Below are positions 17,416-24,743 of a stretch of 34,689 bases of DNA, one piece after another (within the stretch, counting starts at the first letter, position 1; the number at the start of each line of letters is the position of its first letter). The DNA is from JAWXBG01 sp044375415. Its GTDB lineage: Bacteria > Bacteroidota > Bacteroidia > Flavobacteriales_D > Sanyastnellaceae. The notes beneath the pieces are model-generated. The model did not search any database and had not been told where the DNA came from. It was given only the letters and a program-made list of their open reading frames with translations. Position numbers and translations under genes: made by a program. The stretch spans positions 1 through 34,689 of the forward strand of contig JBILMS010000037.1 of assembly GCA_044375415.1 (NCBI GenBank), read 5' to 3'.

Positions 17416-17492
17416 TTCGTTGCAATAAGAAAGGGGTAAAGATAGTTCTATGTTACTCTAAGGCTCTGATATTCCTCCTCAACCTTCTTTCT

Positions 17493-17500
17493 TATTTTTG
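17493..17500 (+). promoter_or_regulatory. candidate -7 box overlapping the patatin-like ORF start
   Basis: TATTTTTG matches the Bacteroidota TAnnTTTG consensus. It overlaps the most 5' possible start codon (TTG 17498-17500). If it is used, translation must begin further in, for example at TTG 17516, about 15 bases after the box, like the spacing at other genes in this window. Confidence 0.35.
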
Positions 17501-18538
17501 AAAAAAAATGACAAGTTGAGAATTCTACTTTGGACCTACTTATTTCTACTGGGATTTTCAATGTCTGCCCAAGTTCAAACGCCTAAAAATTTGGTATTTG
17601 AAGGGGCCGGTATCCGTGGAATAGCCTACTCCGGAGTTATTGAGGTGCTGGAAGAAAAGGGACTTCTGACTAATATCGAGAAGTTAGCCGGCACCTCAGC
17701 CGGAGCTTTGACGGCGATGATGTTGTCAATGGGTTATTCTTCCGACCGGATTTCTAAAATTGTAACAAGTACTCGTTTTGAAAATCTAAATGATGGCTCA
17801 TTTTTTTTTGCAGGTGGAATTTCTAGGATGTTTCGTCACTTTGGTTGGTATCACAGCGACAAAGTAAGTGAGTGGATAGGGGAACTGATCACTGCCAAAA
17901 CCGGCAATCCGGATCTGACGTTTATCGAATGGAAAGAAGCAGGATTTAAAGATTTATATGTCACAGGTACTTGTCTCAACAAACAAAGACTAGTTGTATT
18001 CGGTAAAGAGACCTATCCAAATATGAGAGTGCGTGATGCTGTGCGCATATCGATGACGATTCCCCTTTACTTCGAAGCCGCCTTCATCGATGAAAATGGA
18101 GCACCTGTTAACCCGGATACTACCAACAAATTTGATGTTATGGTCGATGGTGGTCTCCTTGGAAATTTTCCAATAGGAATTTTCGATGAAGTTCGTATCG
18201 ATTCATTAGGTCATGAATACAGAATACCAAATTGGAACACTCTAGGTTTTCGCATTGATAGCGACGAACAAATAGCTATGGATACTACTCAACGAGACTT
18301 AGCAGAAATACCGATCCGTAAATTTTCCGATTACATGACATCTTTGTATATCATGGTTATCGAAAACATGAATAGGAATCAACTTACAGATTTCGATTGG
18401 CAGCGTACCGTCTCTATTTCATCCATGGAAATTGGTCCCCGAATAAAAAAGATGCCGGCTTCACAAGTTGAAAAACTCATTGGCAGCGGTCGTCATTGCA
18501 CCGAACACTATTTACTTCAAAAGAAACTTATTCGCTGA
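17498..18538 (+). CDS. patatin-like phospholipase
   Basis: Up to 346 residues. The patatin fold is clear. FEGAGIRGIAYSGVIEVLEE carries the glycine-rich oxyanion loop. GTSAGALTAMM is the GxSxG nucleophile elbow, with the catalytic Ser near residue 68. VDGGLLGNFPI is the DGG motif with the catalytic Asp. Such enzymes hydrolyse acyl ester bonds in lipids with a Ser-Asp dyad. An N-terminal signal-like segment (RILLWTYLFLLGFSMSAQ) suggests export to the periplasm. The start is uncertain: TTG 17498 gives MKKNDKLRILL, but a promoter box overlaps it, so TTG 17516 may be real. It is the only plus-strand gene inside the nuo cluster and ends 1 bp before the nuoF stop. Confidence 0.87.
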   Translation: MKKNDKLRILLWTYLFLLGFSMSAQVQTPKNLVFEGAGIRGIAYSGVIEVLEEKGLLTNIEKLAGTSAGALTAMMLSMGYSSDRISKIVTSTRFENLNDGSFFFAGGISRMFRHFGWYHSDKVSEWIGELITAKTGNPDLTFIEWKEAGFKDLYVTGTCLNKQRLVVFGKETYPNMRVRDAVRISMTIPLYFEAAFIDENGAPVNPDTTNKFDVMVDGGLLGNFPIGIFDEVRIDSLGHEYRIPNWNTLGFRIDSDEQIAMDTTQRDLAEIPIRKFSDYMTSLYIMVIENMNRNQLTDFDWQRTVSISSMEIGPRIKKMPASQVEKLIGSGRHCTEHYLLQKKLIR

Positions 18539-18539
18539 C

Positions 18540-19883
18540 TTATACTTCAACGGTATTGTGAACGCGATAGTAATGTTTCACATCTTTGATGGAAGAAGGA
18601 CGTTGCACATATTCTTCGAATTCTTTTCTGAAGTGTCGAATGGCACTAGCTACGGGCCATGCAGCTGCTTCACCCAGCGGGCAAATCGTTTTGCCTTCAA
18701 TTTTTCCTTGAATATCCCAAAGTAATTCGATGTCGTTCATAGTACCATGACCATCCAGAATCTTATGAAGGATTCGTTCCATCCATCCTGTTCCTTCACG
18801 ACAAGGACTGCATTGTCCACAACTTTCGTGGTGATAGAAGCGAGTGAAGTTCCATAGATTTTTCACGATACTCGTATCTTCATCCATTACGATAAATCCA
18901 CCTGAACCCAACATAGTACCTGTCGCAAACCCGCCATCGCCAAGACTTTCGTAGCTCATTAGTCGAGGTTCGCCGTTGGCTGTTTTCAGAATAAGCTCAG
19001 TAGGTAGAATCGGAACAGATGAACCTCCTGCTACAACAGCTTTCATTTTTTTACCGTTCTTAATTCCACCACAGTATTCATCGGAGTAAATAAATTCTTC
19101 TACGGGAACACCTAGTTCAATTTCATAAACTCCCGGTTTGTTTATGTGCCCGGATGCGGAAATCAATTTAGTACCGGTACTTTTTCCTATACCGATTGAA
19201 GCATATGCCGCGCCACCATCATTCACAATAGGAACAACCGCCGCAATAGTTTCAACGTTGTTGACTACTGTCGGACAACCATACAAACCGGCGATTGCAG
19301 GAAAGGGCGGTTTAATACGTGGATTACCTCTTTTGCCCTCAAGCGATTCGAGTAATGCCGTTTCTTCTCCACAGATATATGCTCCTGCACCGACTTGCAC
19401 ATGGCAATCGTGATCGAAACCTGAATTAAAAATATTTTTTCCAAGCAGACCCGCTTCGTAAGCTTCACCAATAGCTTGTTCTAGAATACGAGCAATATAA
19501 AAGTACTCACCTCTTATATATATGTATGAGGTTTTTGCACCGAGAGCATAACTCGATGTGATCATTCCCTCAATCAATAAGTGAGGAATACGTTCCATTA
19601 AATAGCGATCTTTGAAAGTACCGGGTTCCGACTCATCGGCATTGCAAACGAGGTACCTCTCAACACCTTCCGGTTTAGCCAAAAAGCTCCATTTTAAACC
19701 GGTTGGAAATCCTGCACCGCCACGTCCGCGCAATCCCGAAGTTTTTACTTCTTCCAGAACTTGATCAGGAGTCATTGTTTTCAGCGCCTTTTCCGTGGAG
19801 CGATATCCACCATTTTCGCGGTACACCTTTAATGTGTTTATTCCGGGAACATGATCGTGCTTCAGTAATACTTTTTTACTCAT
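18540..19883 (-). CDS. nuoF: NADH-quinone oxidoreductase subunit F (NADH/FMN site)
   Basis: 447 residues, normal length. It binds NADH and FMN and is the electron entry point of complex I. GLRGRGGAGFPTGLKWSFL is the NADH/FMN-binding glycine-rich loop. YLVCNADESEPGTFKDRYLM is the FMN-site block. ESCGQCSPCREGTGWM with the later Cys in KTICPLGEAAAW binds the [4Fe-4S] cluster N3. It lies 45 bp after nuoE on the same strand. Downstream the nuo order is broken by the plus-strand lipase gene, so its transcript must end or read antisense into that gene. Confidence 0.97.
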   Translation of the reverse strand: MSKKVLLKHDHVPGINTLKVYRENGGYRSTEKALKTMTPDQVLEEVKTSGLRGRGGAGFPTGLKWSFLAKPEGVERYLVCNADESEPGTFKDRYLMERIPHLLIEGMITSSYALGAKTSYIYIRGEYFYIARILEQAIGEAYEAGLLGKNIFNSGFDHDCHVQVGAGAYICGEETALLESLEGKRGNPRIKPPFPAIAGLYGCPTVVNNVETIAAVVPIVNDGGAAYASIGIGKSTGTKLISASGHINKPGVYEIELGVPVEEFIYSDEYCGGIKNGKKMKAVVAGGSSVPILPTELILKTANGEPRLMSYESLGDGGFATGTMLGSGGFIVMDEDTSIVKNLWNFTRFYHHESCGQCSPCREGTGWMERILHKILDGHGTMNDIELLWDIQGKIEGKTICPLGEAAAWPVASAIRHFRKEFEEYVQRPSSIKDVKHYYRVHNTVEV

Positions 19884-19928
19884 GGTTTCTTTCTTAGCTA
19901 GTGCAAATCGTCTTTTAGAAAACTATAA

Positions 19929-20465
19929 TTAGATATTGATCATGTCATCTTTAGTGTAGACACGACGTTTGTCTTCAGCTTTCATTTTATCTAAAAGCAT
20001 ATCTACTTTTTGTAATGTGAGATTTTCGTAGTAATCGCCACCACATTGCAACATAGGGGCAGTTCCGCAAGAACCTAAACATTCTACAGTCTTGAGGGTA
20101 AACATTCCGTCTTTGGTTGTTTCACCGGCATGAATACTAAGTTTTTTTTCGATGTGGCGAATTACATCTTCGGCACCCAACAACCAACAAGAACTTGTGC
20201 GACATACTTCGATCACACATTTTCCAACAGGTTTCAAATTGAACATCGAATAAAACGATGCTACTTCGTACGCTTCAATGGGCTGTATACCTAAGAGTTC
20301 CGACACACAGTCCATAGCCTCGGGGCTCAACCATCCGTCGAATTCAGCTTGTGCAAGATGCAACAAGGGTATCAAAGCACTTTTATGTTTTCCCTCGGGA
20401 TAACGAGCGATTAACTTTTTCGCTGTCTGTAATGTCTCCTCGGAGAAGTGAAGTTTATTGTTCAT
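19929..20465 (-). CDS. nuoE: NADH-quinone oxidoreductase subunit E
   Basis: 178 residues from ATG 20465 (MNNKLHFSEETLQTAKKL), a thioredoxin-like [2Fe-2S] protein of the NADH module. Cluster N1a is bound by CRTSSC (C-x4-C) and CLGSC (C-x3-C). The frame stays open to 20519, but the added residues (MYAIRPHGSAAQRKKIIP) come from a palindromic repeat lying just upstream and should not be translated. It sits between that repeat and nuoF. Confidence 0.95.
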   Translation of the reverse strand: MNNKLHFSEETLQTAKKLIARYPEGKHKSALIPLLHLAQAEFDGWLSPEAMDCVSELLGIQPIEAYEVASFYSMFNLKPVGKCVIEVCRTSSCWLLGAEDVIRHIEKKLSIHAGETTKDGMFTLKTVECLGSCGTAPMLQCGGDYYENLTLQKVDMLLDKMKAEDKRRVYTKDDMINI

Positions 20466-20486
20466 TGGTATTATCTTCTTTCGTTG

Positions 20487-20506
20487 GGCCGCACTGCCGT
20501 GCGGCC
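20487..20506. repeat. perfect palindrome, nuoD-nuoE gap, copy 1
   Basis: GGCCGCACTGCCGTGCGGCC: an 8-bp stem around the loop TGCC, preceded by CGTTG. A second copy lies 61 bp downstream on the plus strand. It lies 21 bp upstream of the nuoE start. Confidence 0.85.
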
Positions 20507-20567
20507 GTATCGCGTACAAAATATTGAGGCCTTACTGCTGCTTTTCTGTCGCGCTGCGCCTGCCGTT

Positions 20568-20590
20568 GGGCCGCACTGCCGTGCGGGCCC
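20568..20590. repeat. palindrome, nuoD-nuoE gap, copy 2
   Basis: Same element as at 20487-20506: CGTTGGGCCGCACTGCC is shared, followed by GTGCGGGCCC with one extra G in the second arm. It ends 2 bp from the nuoD stop codon. Transcribed with nuoD-E it would form a stable hairpin at the 3' end of nuoD. Confidence 0.8.
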
Positions 20591-20592
20591 GC

Positions 20593-21792
20593 CTAAGCGT
20601 CCAATTCCCCCGCAATCACGTTCATGCTGCTCATTGTCAAAATCGCATCGCTCAGCATTCCTCCTTTTATCATTTCATGATAGGCTTGGTAATAAATATA
20701 ACATGGTCTCCGGAAGTGCAGGCGATAAGGTGTGCGGCCGCCATCGCTTATGAGGTAAAAACCTAATTCACCGTTTCCGCCTTCCACACAATGATAGACT
20801 TCGCCTTTAGGAACGTCCGTTTCACCCATTACAATTTTAAAGTGATAGATGAGTGCTTCCATCTTGCTGTATACATCTTCTTTCGGAGGAAGATAGAATT
20901 CAGGAACATCGGCATGGAAAGCACCTTCGGGCATTTTGGCAATGGCTTGTTCGATGATGCGAAGACTTTGCCACATCTCTTCCATGCGAACCATATATCG
21001 ATCAAACGTATCTCCGTTGGTTCCTACCGGAATATCAAATTCAAAATCTTGATATGAGCTATAAGGATTCATAACACGCACATCATAATCAATGCCTGCT
21101 GCGCGAAGATTTGGTCCGGTAAATCCGTACGCGAGTGCACGTTCGGCGCTTATAGGTCCACAGTTTACCGTGCGATCCATAAAGATGCGATTGCGTGTTA
21201 CCAATCTGTCAAATTCATGAAGTGCGGCCGGAAAATCTTTTAAGAAAGCTTTGAGTTTATTCCAAGCCACTTCATTGAAGTCGCGCTCCATGCCTCCAAT
21301 ACGACCGATGTTCGTGGTTAGACGAGCACCGCATATTTCTTCAAAAATTTCATAGATTTTTTCTCTCCATTGGAAGAGGTAAAGGAATCCGGTCATAGCT
21401 CCGGTATCAACTGCTATTACGGTGTCACAAACAATGTGGTCGGCGATGCGCGAAAGTTCCATTATAATCACGCGCATGTACTGGGCACGTTTTGGAACAT
21501 CACAACCGATTAGTTTTTCTACTGTCATATGCCAACCCATGTTGTTGATAGGCGAGGAGCAGTAGTTCAGACGATCGGTGATAGGAGTAATTTGATTATA
21601 TGGTCTACGTTCGGCAAGTTTTTCAAATGCCCTATGTATGTAGCCAATAGTTGGAACCGAATCCACGATGATTTCGCCATCCATAGTGAGGATGTTCTGA
21701 AAAATCCCGTGTGTAGCGGGGTGCGTAGGTCCTAAGTTCAGCGTACTGTAGTCCTTTTTAATATCTACTTCCGCAATATTGTTGTCTTTCAT
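20593..21792 (-). CDS. nuoD: NADH-quinone oxidoreductase subunit D
   Basis: 399 residues, the 49-kDa-type subunit that forms the quinone-reduction site together with NuoB. It is related to the large subunit of [NiFe] hydrogenases but lacks the Ni-binding Cys. Typical blocks are LGPTHPATHGIFQNILTMDG (quinone-site His-rich loop), GYIHRAFEKLAERRPYNQIT and TDRLNYCSSPINNMGWHMTV. The C-terminus ends in SSMNVIAGELDA, close to the usual GE(I/L)DR. NuoC and NuoD are separate, not fused. A palindrome starts 2 bp after its stop. Confidence 0.97.
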   Translation of the reverse strand: MKDNNIAEVDIKKDYSTLNLGPTHPATHGIFQNILTMDGEIIVDSVPTIGYIHRAFEKLAERRPYNQITPITDRLNYCSSPINNMGWHMTVEKLIGCDVPKRAQYMRVIIMELSRIADHIVCDTVIAVDTGAMTGFLYLFQWREKIYEIFEEICGARLTTNIGRIGGMERDFNEVAWNKLKAFLKDFPAALHEFDRLVTRNRIFMDRTVNCGPISAERALAYGFTGPNLRAAGIDYDVRVMNPYSSYQDFEFDIPVGTNGDTFDRYMVRMEEMWQSLRIIEQAIAKMPEGAFHADVPEFYLPPKEDVYSKMEALIYHFKIVMGETDVPKGEVYHCVEGGNGELGFYLISDGGRTPYRLHFRRPCYIYYQAYHEMIKGGMLSDAILTMSSMNVIAGELDA

Positions 21793-21906
21793 CTTATCTA
21801 TTTTCTCTTCGGATCTCTCCGTTTTGAATTCCTAATCGTATTTGCAAACCACCACATTTCAAGCCCCAAATTCATACTTGCACCTTTCTGTACTGCGTAT
21901 GAACCT

Positions 21907-21946
21907 CATTTTACATTTTGCATTTTGCATTTTGCATTTTGCATTT
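21907..21946. repeat. 7-bp tandem repeat CATTTTG, about 5.7 units
   Basis: Units at 21907 (CATTTTA), 21914, 21921, 21928 and 21935 (all CATTTTG), and a partial CATTT at 21942. It lies in the 228-bp nuoC-nuoD gap, 2 bp before the hairpin repeat at 21949-21968. Confidence 0.9.
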
Positions 21947-21948
21947 CC

Positions 21949-21968
21949 CCCCTCGGCTTCGCTCGGGG
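21949..21968 (-). repeat. GC-rich hairpin repeat, copy E
   Basis: CCCCTCGGCTTCGCTCGGGG on the plus strand, the exact reverse complement of the element at 49-68, followed by ACCG as expected from the shared CGGT flank. Confidence 0.8.
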
Positions 21969-21995
21969 ACCGATGTTCTACCCCAACGTAAACCC

Positions 21996-22026
21996 ATTCA
22001 TAATTCATCATTTATAATTCATAATT
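21996..22026. repeat. 7-bp tandem repeat ATTCATA, about 4.4 units
   Basis: Units ATTCATA, ATTCATC, ATTTATA, ATTCATA, then ATTA. The array runs into the nuoC stop codon (22025-22027). Confidence 0.8.
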
Positions 22027-22564
22027 ACCTCCCAAAATACCTATCATCCTTATCATCTCTTCCCGCATCTTCCAATCCATATTCTTTTCTAAGAGGGTGA
22101 TAATTCATTTCATCCATATTGAGGATTCGGCGTAAATCCGGGTGACCGGTAAACTTGAATCCATAGAAGTCGTAGGCTTCACGCTCCATCCAATTCGCCG
22201 TGAGCCATAGATCGGTTACGGTCGGCAAGGTCACGTCTTTCTCACTCATGAAGGTTTTTAAGCGAATGCGCAGATTTTTCTCCATGTTGTGGAGTTGGTA
22301 CATCACTGCAAATTCCTGATCTTTTTGTTCGGGAAAGTGAATTCCACACATGGTAGTAAGGAAGGTAAAACTCGATTCCGAATTCGTCTTCAGAAAACCG
22401 AGAACGTCATGAATTTTCGATTTGGCAACGATAAAAACCGGAAAATCGTAGTCGATATGTGAGCTGATTATGGCATCACCGAAATTCGAAGTAAGTAGTT
22501 GAGCGATCTTATCATGCAGATCGATGGTCGCCTGTGCGGCCTGTGGATGTTGTGGTTGATGCAT
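22025..22564 (-). CDS. nuoC: NADH-quinone oxidoreductase subunit C
   Basis: 179 residues from ATG 22564 (MHQPQHPQAAQATIDLHDKI). The frame is open to 22636, but that extension overlaps nuoB and is not needed. This is the 30-kDa-type subunit of the peripheral arm, with the signature TDLWLTANWMEREAYDFYGF, then KFTGHPDLRRILNMDEMNYH and PLRKEYGLEDAGRDDKDDRY. The N-terminal 20 residues are Gln- and His-rich and variable. It starts 4 bp after the nuoB stop. A heptamer array runs into its stop codon. Confidence 0.95.
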   Translation of the reverse strand: MHQPQHPQAAQATIDLHDKIAQLLTSNFGDAIISSHIDYDFPVFIVAKSKIHDVLGFLKTNSESSFTFLTTMCGIHFPEQKDQEFAVMYQLHNMEKNLRIRLKTFMSEKDVTLPTVTDLWLTANWMEREAYDFYGFKFTGHPDLRRILNMDEMNYHPLRKEYGLEDAGRDDKDDRYFGR

Positions 22565-22568
22565 AGTA

Positions 22569-23120
22569 TTATTCGAGACCGTATTTGGCCAACATAGCCT
22601 TATATTCAGGAGAGTATCTTCTGTTTCTACCTTCACTTCTGGCGAGTTCCTGGATTTTCATTACCCCATCCAAAACCTGCTCCGGACGTGGTGGACAGCC
22701 AGGTATGTAAACGTCAACCGGAATGATACGATCTATTCCTTGCAAAACAGAATAGGTATCGAAGATCCCGCCGCTGCTGGCACAAGCACCCATGCTCAGA
22801 ACCCATTTTGGTTCGGCCATTTGCTCATAAACCTGACGGAGTATCGGAGCCATCTTTTTGGAAATCGTTCCCATCACCATCAATAAGTCGGCTTGTCGGG
22901 GAGAGAAGCTTAGACGTTCCATTCCGAAACGGGAGAGATCGTAAGTGGAGGCCATGGTAGCCATGAACTCAATTCCGCAGCAGGAAGTCGCAAAAGGCAA
23001 TGGCCACAGCGAGTTCGCACGCGCAAGTCCCACCATTTCATCGAGTTTGGTGGCGAAGAAACCTTGTCCTTCGAATCCGGCCGGCTGGTGTTCCGGCTTG
23101 ATATCAATTTGTGTTGTCAT
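22569..23120 (-). CDS. nuoB: NADH-quinone oxidoreductase subunit B
   Basis: 183 residues from ATG 23120; a GTG one codon earlier is also possible. It carries the terminal [4Fe-4S] cluster N2 beside the quinone site. Ligands are the tandem Cys in FATSCCGIEFMATMAS, the Cys in LSMGACASSGGIFDTYS and the Cys in YIPGCPPRPEQVLDG. Length is normal. It is followed by nuoC after 4 bp. A 376-bp gap separates it from nuoA, which is unusual because nuoA and nuoB are normally adjacent. Confidence 0.97.
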   Translation of the reverse strand: MTTQIDIKPEHQPAGFEGQGFFATKLDEMVGLARANSLWPLPFATSCCGIEFMATMASTYDLSRFGMERLSFSPRQADLLMVMGTISKKMAPILRQVYEQMAEPKWVLSMGACASSGGIFDTYSVLQGIDRIIPVDVYIPGCPPRPEQVLDGVMKIQELARSEGRNRRYSPEYKAMLAKYGLE

Positions 23121-23496
23121 CACGGCAAAAATAGGGTTTGAATACTAGATGGGAAACAGTTTTCCTCAGAATTTTAAACCCATTTTTAAAAGGTTTGTTC
23201 GCTATGCAAAGAGGTGATGTGATACATTGCTCAATTCAGCATGAAAGGCTTGATTTACCTATAAGAGCGCCGCATTAGCGCAAATCTCAGATAATATTCT
23301 TCCTGAATACAATCCAAAAGAATTTTTTGTGTCCTTGGCTTTTGACTTTGAAATCTTTGCGGTAAAAGAAAGGGAAGGGAGGAATACTAGATTTCTTTAT
23401 CTAGCGAAACGATTCGTTGGGAAAGGGAAACGGCAAGGGAAGATTACGCTTCAATTGACGAACTCTGTCTGCCAACTGCCAACTGCCGACTTTGAA
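23121..23496. other. 376-bp gap between nuoA and nuoB, repeat-bearing, no gene
   Basis: No credible gene. On the minus strand a TAnnTTTG match (TATTTTTG, 23133-23126) lies just before the nuoB start; if used, the nuoB message would be almost leaderless, so it may be chance. The stretch near 23330-23365 (GTGTCCTTGGCTTTTGAC and ATCTTTGCGGTAAAAG) looks like a decayed interspersed repeat. The heptamer array at 23469-23489 closes the gap. Confidence 0.55.
23469..23489. repeat. 7-bp tandem repeat CTGCCAA, 3 units
   Basis: CTGCCAA, CTGCCAA, CTGCCGA, ending 7 bp from the nuoA stop codon. Confidence 0.8.
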
Positions 23497-23868
23497 TCAC
23501 TCCCACTTTAGAGCACCTTTCTTAACGATGTACACCAGACCCACGATCATTAAGCCCATGAAGGTAAACATCTCCCAAAGTCCGAACACTCCCAGTTCGC
23601 GGAAATTCACTGCCCAAGGATACATAAAGATAACCTCCACATCGAACAAAACGAATAAGATAGCAACGAGGAAATATTTAATCGAGAATGGAGTGCGGGC
23701 ATTCCCTTGCACTTCTACACCACACTCAAATGTGTCATTTTTGGTTTTATTTTTTCGCTTCGGTCCGAGCCAATGCGAAGCAAGCATCGTTGTAACTACA
23801 AAGCCTAGCGCTATCAAGGCCATAGCTACAATCGGTAAGTATTGTTCTGTAAGAGATGTTTCTTGCAT
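23497..23868 (-). CDS. nuoA: NADH-quinone oxidoreductase subunit A
   Basis: 123 residues with three membrane helices. Family blocks are KTKNDTFECGVEVQGNARTP (the conserved Cys loop near the quinone chamber), FSIKYFLVAILFVLFDVEVI with the conserved acidic pair, and FMYPWAV. Normal length. As first gene of the cluster it follows a candidate promoter at 23886-23893, giving a leader of about 12 bases. Confidence 0.96.
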   Translation of the reverse strand: MQETSLTEQYLPIVAMALIALGFVVTTMLASHWLGPKRKNKTKNDTFECGVEVQGNARTPFSIKYFLVAILFVLFDVEVIFMYPWAVNFRELGVFGLWEMFTFMGLMIVGLVYIVKKGALKWE

Positions 23869-23885
23869 GGTGTGAGTATTCGCAG

Positions 23886-23893
23886 CAAAAATA
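23886..23893 (-). promoter_or_regulatory. candidate -7 box for nuoA
   Basis: On the minus strand it reads TATTTTTG, a perfect TAnnTTTG match, 17 bp before the nuoA ATG. No clear -33 TTTG lies at the standard distance. Confidence 0.45.
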
Positions 23894-24014
23894 GTCTGCT
23901 CTCTGATATTCTCTCTTCTCTATGTTCAAGATTTTTAACATCGAGGTAAGTCACTGATTATAAAGTAACTATATAGGAATAGGTTAAAAAACATTAATAG
24001 TACACGCAAAGAAG

Positions 24015-24050
24015 ATAGTAATACTATTATATTTGCACGGTAAATATACC
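24015..24050 (+). promoter_or_regulatory. TetR-operon promoter with overlapping operator-like palindromes
   Basis: A perfect -7 box TATATTTG lies at 24028-24035, about 18 bp before the tetR ATG. It is flanked by two inverted repeats: ATAGTA-A-TACTAT at 24015-24027, directly before the box, and GGTA-AATA-TACC at 24039-24050, directly after the expected transcript start. This arrangement fits autorepression by the TetR-type protein. Confidence 0.5.
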
Positions 24051-24053
24051 ATT

Positions 24054-24743
24054 ATGGAAAATATACTATCAAGTGTTCAGATTCAGGTTGGACCGAAGAT
24101 ATTTTTGAAGGACCCCGAAACGAGTGAATTGGGAAAAAAGATAATCAGCGGGAGTATCGATATGATTTATGAAGTCGGATTCGATTCATTTACTTTTCGA
24201 AAGTTGGGTATCGCAATACAATCCCCGGAAGCTTCCATATACAGATATTTTGAAAATAAGAACAAGCTACTATTATATCTGACTTCCTGGTATTGGGCCT
24301 GGATGGAATACAACCTCGTGTTTGCTATTGCGAACGTAAAATCGCCCAAGGAGAAGCTTGAACGGGCTTTAATGCTCCTCACGACAAAGCGTTTTACAGA
24401 TTCCGAGGGAAATTTTCCTCATATTAAAATAGACATCCTTCAGAAAATACTCGTGGATGAATCTTCCAAATCGTATTTGACTAAAGAAGTAGATTCCGAA
24501 AACAAATTGGGGGCTTACATTGCTTACAAGAGGTTTGTAGGCCGTTTGAGCATGATCATTTTAGAAATAAATCCTCGGTATAAGTACCCGCACATGCTTA
24601 TGTCATCGGTTATTGAAGGAATTCATCACCAGCGGTTTTTTGCTGTGCACTTGCCTTCTCTTACAGATTTTGTTAAGGGGGAAGATGCCGTTTCGAATTT
24701 TTTTACAGATTTGGTATTTAAAACGATAGCTACTAAAAAATAA
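24054..24743 (+). CDS. TetR/AcrR-family transcriptional regulator
   Basis: 229 residues from ATG 24054 (MENILSSVQIQVGPKIFLKD); a TTG at 24033 is in frame but overlaps the promoter box. The N-terminal TetR helix-turn-helix is visible near residues 30-65: IISGSIDMIYEVGFDSFTFR, then KLGIAIQSPEASIYRYFENK, then NKLLLYL. The ligand-binding C-terminal part is all-helical and not diagnostic. It is the first gene of a five-gene operon: its stop overlaps the ABC gene start by one base. The likely role is repressor of that export operon and of itself, with an unknown inducer. Confidence 0.85.
   Translation: MENILSSVQIQVGPKIFLKDPETSELGKKIISGSIDMIYEVGFDSFTFRKLGIAIQSPEASIYRYFENKNKLLLYLTSWYWAWMEYNLVFAIANVKSPKEKLERALMLLTTKRFTDSEGNFPHIKIDILQKILVDESSKSYLTKEVDSENKLGAYIAYKRFVGRLSMIILEINPRYKYPHMLMSSVIEGIHHQRFFAVHLPSLTDFVKGEDAVSNFFTDLVFKTIATKK

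Noticed and set aside
17498..18538. Patatin-like protein as a CBASS-type anti-phage effector
   Set aside because: No cyclic-nucleotide synthase or other defence gene is adjacent, and the protein has an export signal, whereas CBASS lipases act in the cytoplasm.
15551..18538. The insert between nuoG and nuoF as one functional lipid module
   Set aside because: The three genes are on both strands, have separate ends and are separated by repeats; nothing but proximity links them.
21907..22026. Possible CRISPR array
   Set aside because: Units are 7 bp and directly tandem with no spacers, and there are no cas genes.
23329..23511. Plus-strand frame in the nuoA-nuoB gap
   Set aside because: It is built from a decayed repeat and the CTGCCAA array and overlaps the nuoA end.
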